Below, piece after piece: positions 8,509 to 15,392 of a stretch of 48,870 nt of DNA (position 1 is its first letter; each line of letters begins with the position of its first letter). Origin of the DNA: Alphaproteobacteria bacterium (GTDB taxonomy: Bacteria > Pseudomonadota > Alphaproteobacteria > UBA9655). Under the pieces are notes generated by a model. That model ran no database searches. It was not told the origin of the DNA and worked only from the letters and a program-made list of their open reading frames with translations. The translations under genes and the position numbers were made by a program. The stretch is taken from contig JAIEPE010000012.1 of assembly GCA_019749915.1 (NCBI GenBank), positions 1-48,870 on the forward strand. Reading direction: 5' to 3'.

Positions 8509-8697
8509 GCTTCTTTTGTTTCCATGGATCCTTATCGTCCTAAGGGCTCCTCAAGATCCTTTCCTTATAGTTGACGTCCCGCGGCCCAAACCGCGGGATC
8601 ACCCCATCTTTCCGTATCCCTGGACTCCGCCTATCAAGCAGCGGGGCGTCAATGGTATGTATATTTGTCATGTAAGGACCTTAACCCTAGCGAAAGG
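8506..8697 (+). repeat. 3'-flank repeat, copy 1 (after exported protein A)
   Basis: About 190 bases from the stop codon onward match 13087-13273 at roughly 90% identity by eye, including the palindromic element inside. The downstream flanks of members A and C are therefore duplicates, although their amino-terminal halves are unrelated. Confidence 0.85.
8571..8652. repeat. Palindromic intergenic element, family 1, copy 1
   Basis: An 82-base imperfect palindrome. The ends TTGACGTCCCGC and GCGGGGCGTCAA are complementary at 11 of 12 positions, and an inner perfect 7-bp hairpin CCCGCGG/CCGCGGG lies at 8578-8597. Related copies are at 13152-13232 and 41205-41281. It resembles the dispersed palindromic repeats common in Rickettsiales-like genomes, and may also stop transcription of the gene before it. 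Confidence 0.8.
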
Positions 8698-8701
8698 TAT
8701 A

Positions 8702-8840
8702 ACTGAATAAAAAAATCTTGTTTTTCTGAATTATTAATTTTTTAACTTACATAGTGTTGCATATAATATTAACTTGAATTTAACAATTAATATTGTATAA
8801 TTAAGAAGTAGAGATTTTTATTTATAAAAACATTGAAATA
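8702..8840 (+). repeat. Dispersed AT-rich repeat, copy 2 (5' flank of second paralogue)
   Basis: Counterpart of 5730-5866, sharing TTTTTCTGAATTATTA and AATATTGTATAATTAA blocks. The whole spacer 8509-8997 (489 bases) between the first two paralogues contains only this repeat, the 3'-flank repeat and the palindrome; no gene is seen. Confidence 0.75.
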
Positions 8841-8997
8841 CGCTTTAATGTATTGTATGGGTAATATGTAAACCAATATAGAAACAGCTACAAAAGGTGA
8901 AGATGTATGCTAAGGTGAGTTTTTAGTTCTTATCTCTCATTTCTGCAGAGAGTTCTAAATTAGAAGGTTTTAAGTTATTTGGTAATGGAGTTGAGTT

Positions 8998-10950
8998 ATG
9001 AAAAAACAGAGAAAAAAGTTACAGTTAATGACGGCTTTAATGTTAGGAACAACCGTATTTCTCCCTGCGAAAAAGGCCTTGGGGATGATAGGAAACACCG
9101 AGGAGGATGCAAGAAGCATAGGAACCACAACATACAAGGCAACAGCGGCTAAACAAGTACTTGCTGGAGATATATTTGTTAATTCTACACTATCTTTAGA
9201 TGCAAAGGTTGTTTTAAGGCATCTCAATGGTTTACCTGTTATAAAGGACATGCTTGCGGACTCTTTACAGGCTCTTTATGTGGGAGGCATTGGTAAAGTG
9301 ATGGCTCATGACAGTACCTTTAAACCCGATCTTTCGAACGAAGAATTAAAGGCGCTAATCAAACAAGGACTTCAGAAGATAAGTTCAGCTCAAGACGATC
9401 CTTTTGATAGCGTAGTGACAAAACAAGTTTATACAAGCTGGGGCCAGAATGATAGAAAAGCTGAACTTGATAGCATAATGGGTGATAAATCTGCGATACA
9501 AAGGATATTTGCAGAAAAGTTATCCCATGTCATGGAAGAAACTCCCAATATATTAAACAGCTTTTTAGCTCATCTTCCGCAATCAGAAGCAGAAAAGGAA
9601 GCTCAGAATTTATGTACTGAAAAATTTGCGCATTACTTTACTGCTCTGAATGTTGTGGACGGTTGGACTCCTACAGCTCCTACTCTAAGCTACAAACAAA
9701 AACAGTTGCTAGCCAATCCTCACGTGGAGTACGAGTTACAGCTTAAGGAAGCAGCAAAAGTATATAGTACACTTTTGCAGAGAGAAAAAAAATTGCTAAC
9801 ATCTAGGCCTTCTCCTGAGAGTGAGACCGTTTCTGCACCATCATCATATACTCGTCCGGAATCTCAATTTCCTGGACAATCAGGCATGCTTGAAGAGTTG
9901 AGTGGGGCTTTAGCAAAAAGAAGACAAGCTCCGCAGATCACTGGATCTTCATCACCATCCTTGAGGAGTACAAGCACAACTCCTGTTGCACAGGCTTCAG
10001 CTCCTACTTCTTCACTTAGTCCTGTCAAAACTCTTTCTACTTCCCTTCAAGAGCGAGACATTGTTACGAGCAGCCCCACGAGTAGCAGCAGCTCAATGCC
10101 ATCGACAAAACCTGCAACTCTAGTTCCTGCTGATGAGCCTGCTTTATTAGAAAATACTCCCAGGTACCATATGGGAAAAATTAGTCCTTACCCATTAAGT
10201 GGATTTTCTGCCCCTGAAGGCGCTCATAGATGGACTGTCGGAAAGAAAGCTACAATAACTCTTCCTTTAGCAGAGATGGGCTTTCCCTCCCAAATTTCTT
10301 TTTTTGACACTCGTGCTCTTGTAACAGGTAGTCACCCACAACATTTAATTGTAAAGGTGAATGGGGAGGGAGCTGGTAGTTATGATTATACACTTACCAA
10401 TAATAATCAGACAATTGAAATTCCTCTGCCTGAGGCTGGCTCTGCAGAAATTGAATTTGAGATGCCCAATGCGGCAAGTCCTTCTGATTTAGGGATTAGT
10501 GCTGACACAAGAGCACTTGGCATATCATTTAGAGAGTTCCAAGCATATTCCACTCCCAGGTACCATATGGGAAAAGTTAGTCCTTACCCATTAAGTGGAT
10601 TTTCTACTCTTGAGAGTTCCCATAGATGGACTGTCGGAAAGAAAGCTACAATAACTCTTCCTTTAGAAGTGATGGCACATCGCCCCTCCCGCATTTCTTT
10701 CTTGAATACGAAAGGCTTTGTAACGGGCAGTCACCCACAAAATCTAACCGTAAAGGTGAATGGGAAGGAAGCAGGTCGCTATATTTATACACCCGGCAAT
10801 AATAATCATACACTTGAGATCCCTCTGCCTAAAGATGGCCCAGCAACAATTGAATTTGAAATCCCCTATGCGATAAGTCCTTCTGCATTAGGGATTAATG
10901 CTGATCAAAGAGAACTTGGCATATCATTTGGAGAGGTCGAGCTTCAATAA
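8998..10950 (+). CDS. Large exported modular repeat protein (family member B)
   Basis: 650 residues. The first 29 residues form a signal peptide (KKQRKK, then a hydrophobic run ending near KALG). Residues 30-270 look helical and do not obviously resemble the amino-terminal regions of the other members. Residues 270-385 are a Ser/Thr/Pro-rich low-complexity linker. Two tandem copies of the shared module of about 130 residues follow (about 387-517 and 518-650), with HRWTVG, TLPL, VKVNG, IPLP and LGISF motifs. At DNA level the first copy is almost identical to the first copy in member A. It is preceded by a repeat shared with member A and followed by a hairpin. The layout suggests an exported adhesin-like or effector protein; the function is unknown. 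Confidence 0.8.
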   Translation: MKKQRKKLQLMTALMLGTTVFLPAKKALGMIGNTEEDARSIGTTTYKATAAKQVLAGDIFVNSTLSLDAKVVLRHLNGLPVIKDMLADSLQALYVGGIGKVMAHDSTFKPDLSNEELKALIKQGLQKISSAQDDPFDSVVTKQVYTSWGQNDRKAELDSIMGDKSAIQRIFAEKLSHVMEETPNILNSFLAHLPQSEAEKEAQNLCTEKFAHYFTALNVVDGWTPTAPTLSYKQKQLLANPHVEYELQLKEAAKVYSTLLQREKKLLTSRPSPESETVSAPSSYTRPESQFPGQSGMLEELSGALAKRRQAPQITGSSSPSLRSTSTTPVAQASAPTSSLSPVKTLSTSLQERDIVTSSPTSSSSSMPSTKPATLVPADEPALLENTPRYHMGKISPYPLSGFSAPEGAHRWTVGKKATITLPLAEMGFPSQISFFDTRALVTGSHPQHLIVKVNGEGAGSYDYTLTNNNQTIEIPLPEAGSAEIEFEMPNAASPSDLGISADTRALGISFREFQAYSTPRYHMGKVSPYPLSGFSTLESSHRWTVGKKATITLPLEVMAHRPSRISFLNTKGFVTGSHPQNLTVKVNGKEAGRYIYTPGNNNHTLEIPLPKDGPATIEFEIPYAISPSALGINADQRELGISFGEVELQ

Positions 10951-10998
10951 CTTCAATATTGAGAGATAAAAGACCCCATCACAAGTAGTGAAATATTG

Positions 10999-11042
10999 AG
11001 AAGAGCTTCAGCTAGCCGTTAATTCATAGCTGGGGCTCTTCT
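10999..11042 (+). terminator. Strong stem-loop after exported protein B
   Basis: AGAAGAGCTTCAGCTA (10999-11014) can pair with TAGCTGGGGCTCTTCT (11027-11042) along 16 positions, with two G-U wobbles and a 12-base loop. Only a weak pyrimidine-rich stretch follows, so termination is likely but may be Rho-dependent or inefficient. Confidence 0.55.
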
Positions 11043-11170
11043 TATACCTCGTACTACTGCCTTAAAACGATAAAAGAATCTGCTATATGCAGAATCAGTC
11101 GAACGTTAAAAAGCCACTTTTAAGTTGGGCACCTAGAACTTCCTTTTTTTGTCCTTACGTTGTCAATCTT

Positions 11171-11224
11171 CGCAAAGGCAGGGATCCGGGGAATATCTGG
11201 ATTCCCGTGTTCCCCGCCTTTGCG
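11171..11224. repeat. Palindromic intergenic element, family 2
   Basis: Imperfect palindrome of 54 bases with outer arms CGCAAAGGC and GCCTTTGCG and inner GGGGAA/TTCCCC blocks. It is typical of dispersed intergenic palindromes, with a spaced ATCTGGAT centre. It lies in the 477-base spacer 10951-11427, which otherwise holds a hairpin and the repeat at 11261. Confidence 0.75.
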
Positions 11225-11260
11225 AGGACGAGAATGATACACGGGGTTTTTTTAGAGGTG

Positions 11261-11352
11261 CCTTAAAAATTTCTTCTACCCCTATTGTGCAAAAGTTCTC
11301 TAAGATTACCAGGGAAAAATACGCCTTATGACGATAACAAGAGATACGATCT
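11261..11352 (+). repeat. Dispersed repeat, copy 2 (5' flank of third paralogue)
   Basis: Counterpart of 5644-5733, the region upstream of trxB, at roughly 85% identity. It ends about 75 bases before the start of exported protein C. Confidence 0.85.
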
Positions 11353-11427
11353 ATTTATCTAATAAAAATAGTTGAAATTAATTTTAAATATATTATATCA
11401 ATAATGCATCAAATATAGGAGATTGAC

Positions 11428-13089
11428 ATGAATATATCAAAGAAGTTGAAATTAAGCCTCTTAGCAACGAGCATACTGTTCTTTCCTAAAGCAGGGCATA
11501 CCATGATGACCCCTGAGGATAAAACGTCTTCAGCGGGACCATCTATACAAGCACATACACCTGACCAAGAACGTCCAGTTTTCAATAGCCTACTACCAGT
11601 GGGTCTTTCAAATCAAGTTCCAACCCCCTCTACTGATTATAGAGCAGGTTCAAATCGGATGAAACAGCTTTTTGGCCAAGCTTTTATACCAAATGAAAGA
11701 ATCAACCAACAGTTAACTTTACTTGGGTCTACAAGTCCAGAAAATTTTCAAGAGATAACAGAGGCTATTCGTACACAACTTGTAGAAAAATTTACTACTT
11801 CTAACACGTATTCATCTAGATCATCGACAGCTATTGACCCTGTTCTTCTAGCTTCTCTACAAGATGTTGTTTCCTTTGCACTGACTCTTTCCAAAGAAGA
11901 AATAGAGCAGCGTTCAAAAGGGATGATCCGTACAATAGTTGACTTAAATAACGCTTTCCCTTCCTTCCAACACACTGTGTTGCCGTCATTCCTTTGTCCT
12001 CAGACAGAGGAAGAAGTAGATCGATCTTATAATGTGCAACTTTCCGAACTGCTTAGAAGAACTCCTAATTTGCTTTGTTTTTTTAAAGATCTCTTGAAAC
12101 TTGATCCCCGTCAAATAACATACCGTACCGAGGTAATTAAGAAGAGTGCTGGCTCTTTACTGCCAAATAGGCCGTACACTTACATAAAGGAGTGGGAAGA
12201 AAAAGCTTTCTCCATAATGGAATTCTTGTTGAAGCTTAAAACTCAAGATATTATTGACCGTGCAGAGTCTATGAAAAAGTTGATGTCCTTTTCTTCTACA
12301 CGCGATTACGAATTTTACACCCCAGTAAAACAAGCAGCAGCGCTTTTAGGTACCTCTACATTGATGGAAAGAGCGGATGAATTTCTTAACCTTTTAAATG
12401 CATCACCTGCGTTAGAGCTAATAGCTAATAAGCTGTCTTATCTTGCAGTAGAACTTAATCCAGTGGATTTTAGGCACTACGTTGCTTCTCAAAACTCACA
12501 GACTCTCTTGATTAACTTGCATCATAGCTACTCTTGCCTAGACCCGCTTACGTTTATTGAACAGATTAAATCGGAACTTGCTGTAGCTGCCCCCTCGAGT
12601 AGTAGTAGTGCCCCTACAAGCAGCAGCAGTTCAATTCCATCGGTACAGCCTGCAAATCCTGCTGATGAGCTTGCTTTGCAAGCAAGCGCTACCAAGTTCC
12701 AGATGGGAGAACCTAATTCCTACCAAACAACTGGATTTTCTGCCTTTGAGGGGTCACATAGATGGACTGTAGGAAATAAAGCTTCAATAACACTTCCTTT
12801 AGCAGAAATGAAGCCTCGCCCCTCCAGCATTTCTTTTTTGAATACGAAAGGCCTTATAACTCCTACTCACTCACAAACGCTAACCGTAAAGGTGAATCGG
12901 AAGTTAGGGAATAGGTATGTTTATACACCCGGCAATAATAATCATACACTTGAGATCCCTCTGCCTAAAGATGGCCCAGTAGTAATTCAATTTGAAATCT
13001 CAAATGCGGCAAGTCCTTCTGCATTAGGGATTAATGCTGACAAAAGAGAGCTTGGCATATCATTTGGAGAGGTCCAGTTTCAGTATTGA
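11428..13089 (+). CDS. Large exported modular repeat protein (family member C)
   Basis: 553 residues. Residues 1-26 form a signal peptide (MNISKKLKL, hydrophobic run, KAGHT). Residues 30-390 look helical with many short charged segments and are not obviously related to members A, B or D. A Ser-rich linker written mainly in AGT/AGC codons spans about residues 390-415. One copy of the shared module of about 130 residues ends the protein (about 421-553), with HRWTVG, TLPL, VKVN, IPLP and LGISF. AGGAG lies 5-6 bases before the ATG. The 5' flank is shared with trxB and the 3' flank with member A. Probably exported; the function is unknown. Confidence 0.8.
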   Translation: MNISKKLKLSLLATSILFFPKAGHTMMTPEDKTSSAGPSIQAHTPDQERPVFNSLLPVGLSNQVPTPSTDYRAGSNRMKQLFGQAFIPNERINQQLTLLGSTSPENFQEITEAIRTQLVEKFTTSNTYSSRSSTAIDPVLLASLQDVVSFALTLSKEEIEQRSKGMIRTIVDLNNAFPSFQHTVLPSFLCPQTEEEVDRSYNVQLSELLRRTPNLLCFFKDLLKLDPRQITYRTEVIKKSAGSLLPNRPYTYIKEWEEKAFSIMEFLLKLKTQDIIDRAESMKKLMSFSSTRDYEFYTPVKQAAALLGTSTLMERADEFLNLLNASPALELIANKLSYLAVELNPVDFRHYVASQNSQTLLINLHHSYSCLDPLTFIEQIKSELAVAAPSSSSSAPTSSSSSIPSVQPANPADELALQASATKFQMGEPNSYQTTGFSAFEGSHRWTVGNKASITLPLAEMKPRPSSISFLNTKGLITPTHSQTLTVKVNRKLGNRYVYTPGNNNHTLEIPLPKDGPVVIQFEISNAASPSALGINADKRELGISFGEVQFQY

Positions 13090-13273
13090 GCTTCTTTTGT
13101 TTCCATGGATGAGCTCGCCCTAAAGGACTCCTCAAGACCCCTTCCCTACAGTTGACGTCCCGCGGCCCAGACCGCGGGATCACCCCATCTTTCCGTATCC
13201 CTGGACCCCGTTGTCAAGCAGCGGGGCGTCAATGGTATGTATATTTGTCATGTAAGGATTGAATCTAGCGAAA
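13087..13273 (+). repeat. 3'-flank repeat, copy 2 (after exported protein C)
   Basis: Matches 8506-8697 from the stop codon through the shared TGTATATTTGTCATGTAAGG block. The gene-free stretch 13090-13424 holds this repeat and then about 150 bases leading into kdpF in which I see no clear gene. Confidence 0.85.
13152..13232. repeat. Palindromic intergenic element, family 1, copy 2
   Basis: 81-base copy of the element at 8571-8652 with the same TTGACGTCCCGC and GCGGGGCGTCAA ends and the same inner CCCGCGG/CCGCGGG hairpin. It lies inside the duplicated 3' flank. Confidence 0.8.
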
Positions 13274-13424
13274 AGGACTCAGGATCTATAAATCCCCATC
13301 TCCGCGAGGGCTGACATTGGGTAGGTATGGACACAAGGTTTTTCATCTCCTCTCCTTTTCCATTGGTTTGTTCTCAAAACTTTGGCATACTTAAAGAAAA
13401 AAGAGACGGGGAGAGTTAAAAACA

Positions 13425-13514
13425 TTGGCCGTAGAATATTATATTGGCTTCGTAGTCGCCATTTTCCTCTTAGGATACCTGGTTTACTTCCTTATTGACA
13501 TCTCATCAACATAA
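13425..13514 (+). CDS. kdpF: Potassium-transporting ATPase subunit F (KdpF)
   Basis: A 29-residue single-span membrane peptide beginning at a TTG with a GGGGAG ribosome binding site about 11 bases upstream. The hydrophobic core FLLGYLVYFLI closely matches the KdpF pattern (LLGYLVYAL in E. coli). In known systems KdpF stabilises the KdpABC potassium pump in the inner membrane. It is correctly placed as the first gene before kdpA, but 165 bases away, with a structured inverted-repeat element in between. Its identification rests on this short motif plus context, which together are strong. Confidence 0.85.
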   Translation: MAVEYYIGFVVAIFLLGYLVYFLIDISST

Positions 13515-13526
13515 AAGAAGGGGGTA

Positions 13527-13650
13527 CCTCATGAAAATTTTCAATCTTTTTTTAATGACAGAGGCTGATTTATCAGCTGAGACAGGATCACCTCTCCCCT
13601 TTGTGGGAGAGGTTAAAAAAACTTTATTTTTCTCATAAATTTTCATGAGG
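13527..13650. repeat. Structured inverted-repeat element between kdpF and kdpA
   Basis: A perfect 14-bp inverted repeat (CCTCATGAAAATTT at 13527-13540, AAATTTTCATGAGG at 13637-13650) encloses two smaller perfect hairpins: GCTGA/TCAGC at 13564-13577, and CCTCTCCC/GGGAGAGG at 13591-13612 with a 6-base loop. As RNA this would fold into a three-way junction within the kdp transcript, just ahead of the kdpA ribosome binding site. It may be an inserted small palindromic element, an attenuator, or an RNA-processing site that sets kdpF and kdpA levels. Confidence 0.75.
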
Positions 13651-13679
13651 CGACTCTGCGTAAAGGAAGGGGATAAGGA

Positions 13680-15392
13680 ATGACTTTAAACGGCATTTTA
13701 CAAATTGCTCTCTTATTTACAACCCTTCTTTTTCTCATCAAGCCCGTTGGGATTTACCTTTATCGTGTCTATGAAACCCCTAGCCTCTTTCCTCTTTTTA
13801 ATCGTCTAGAAGGCAAGCTTTTAAATTGGTGTTGCTTTAAACCCGAACAACAGAACTGGAAAGCCTACCTTAAATCACTTTTGATTTTTAACATCATGGG
13901 AGTTGCCATTCTTTTTTGTATTCAGCGTCTTCAGCCCTTCCTTCCCTTAAATCCTGAGAATTTTCAAGCAGTGCCATGGGCCTTGGCTTTAAATACAGCC
14001 GTCAGCTTTGTCACCAACACCAATTGGCAAGCCTATAGTAGTGAACCTACCATGAGTTATTTTACACAGATGGTCGGCCTCACTTGGCAAAACTTTGTGT
14101 CTGCAGGAACGGGTATGGCCGCTTTTTTGGCTTTTTCTCGGGGGCTCAGTCGCCACTCAACTTCATCTCAGGATATCCTTTTAGGAAATTTTTGGGTGGA
14201 CCTTTTGCGGTCTGTTTTCTATGTGTTTTTGCCTGGAGCTTTCATTATAGCTCTTTTATTTATTTCCCAAGGCGTGATTCAAAATTTTTCACCAACTCTT
14301 GAGATTACAACTCTTGAAGGAGGCCGTGAACTTATTTCCATGGGACCTGTTGCCTCCCAAGAGGCCATCAAAGTCTTAGGAACCAATGGGGGAGGTTTTT
14401 TTGGAGCAAACTCAGCCCATCCCTTTGAAAATCCAACGCCCTTCACTAACTTTCTTCAGATGCTCTCTATGATCTTAATCCCGGGAGCTTTGACCTATAC
14501 CTATGGAAAAATGATCCAGAGTCAAAAGCAAGGCTGGTCCATTTTCATCGCCATGGTAATTCTCTCCTTAATGGGAATTCTAGCCATCTATTATTTTGAA
14601 TCCCAGCTCAACCCTCTACTTCACGGGTTGGATCTAGATCAAACTCCTGGCAATCTTGAAGGGAAGGAAGTTCGTTTTGGTATCTTAGGGTCGGCCCTTT
14701 TTGCCAACCTAACAACCGACACCTCTTGTGGAGCCACAAATTGCCTTCATGACAGTTTTACGCCTTTAGGTGGACTTATTCTTCTTTTGAATATCCTCAT
14801 CGGTGAGATCGTCTTTGGTGGCGTGGGTGTGGGGTTATTCAACATGCTCCTTTTTATTATCATTAGCGTATTCATGGCAGGTCTGATGGTTGGCCGAACT
14901 CCTGAATATTTAGGAAAAAAAATTGAAGGTAAGGAAGTGCGTTTCGCCATTCTCTCTATTGCACTCTACCCTTTAATTATCTTGGTAGGCGCTGCTATAT
15001 CGGTTTTATCGCCTTCAGCCCTTGGCTCTCTTCATAATGGAGGCCCTCATGGTTTCAGCGAAATCCTTTATGCCTATACAAGCGCCACTCACAATAATGG
15101 CTCCGCCTTTGATGGTCTTGATGCAAACACCTCTTGGTATAATCTCTCCTTGGCCCTGGCGATGTTTGTAGGGCGTTTTTTTCCTATCTACTTAGGACTT
15201 TCCATCGCAGGTTTAATGGTTAACAAAAAAATTATCCAGCCCAGCGCCGGCACCTTTCCAACACAAGGTGCTCTTTTCATTTGGCTTCTGATAGGCGTTA
15301 TCTTAATTGTAGGGGCATTAACTTTTTTCCCCGTACTGGCCATCGGCCCTTTCATCGAATATATCGACCTATGGCAGGGGAGGTCCTTTTAA
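13680..15392 (+). CDS. kdpA: Potassium-transporting ATPase subunit A (KdpA)
   Basis: Potassium-binding, channel-like subunit of the high-affinity KdpFABC pump in the inner membrane. 570 residues, close to the 557 of E. coli, with about ten hydrophobic spans. Conserved filter regions are visible: TNTNWQAY near residue 112, GTNGGGFFGANSAHPFENP near 234, TTDTSCGATNC near 350 and HNNGSAFDGL near 472. GGAAGGGGATAAGGA before the ATG gives a good ribosome binding site. Its stop shares one base with the kdpB start (TAATG), a sign of coupled translation. Confidence 0.97.
   Translation: MTLNGILQIALLFTTLLFLIKPVGIYLYRVYETPSLFPLFNRLEGKLLNWCCFKPEQQNWKAYLKSLLIFNIMGVAILFCIQRLQPFLPLNPENFQAVPWALALNTAVSFVTNTNWQAYSSEPTMSYFTQMVGLTWQNFVSAGTGMAAFLAFSRGLSRHSTSSQDILLGNFWVDLLRSVFYVFLPGAFIIALLFISQGVIQNFSPTLEITTLEGGRELISMGPVASQEAIKVLGTNGGGFFGANSAHPFENPTPFTNFLQMLSMILIPGALTYTYGKMIQSQKQGWSIFIAMVILSLMGILAIYYFESQLNPLLHGLDLDQTPGNLEGKEVRFGILGSALFANLTTDTSCGATNCLHDSFTPLGGLILLLNILIGEIVFGGVGVGLFNMLLFIIISVFMAGLMVGRTPEYLGKKIEGKEVRFAILSIALYPLIILVGAAISVLSPSALGSLHNGGPHGFSEILYAYTSATHNNGSAFDGLDANTSWYNLSLALAMFVGRFFPIYLGLSIAGLMVNKKIIQPSAGTFPTQGALFIWLLIGVILIVGALTFFPVLAIGPFIEYIDLWQGRSF

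Noticed and set aside
8450-8710. Open frame of 86 codons on the plus strand
   Set aside because: It is an out-of-frame reading through the end of member A, its 3'-flank repeat and the palindrome.
11149-11331. Open frame of 60 codons on the plus strand
   Set aside because: It lies across a palindrome and a dispersed repeat; no start signal or protein-like pattern.
13381-13400. Possible sigma-54 promoter (TTTGGCATAC) before kdpF
   Set aside because: The -24-like GG is present but no GC at the -12 position with proper spacing, so it does not fit the consensus.
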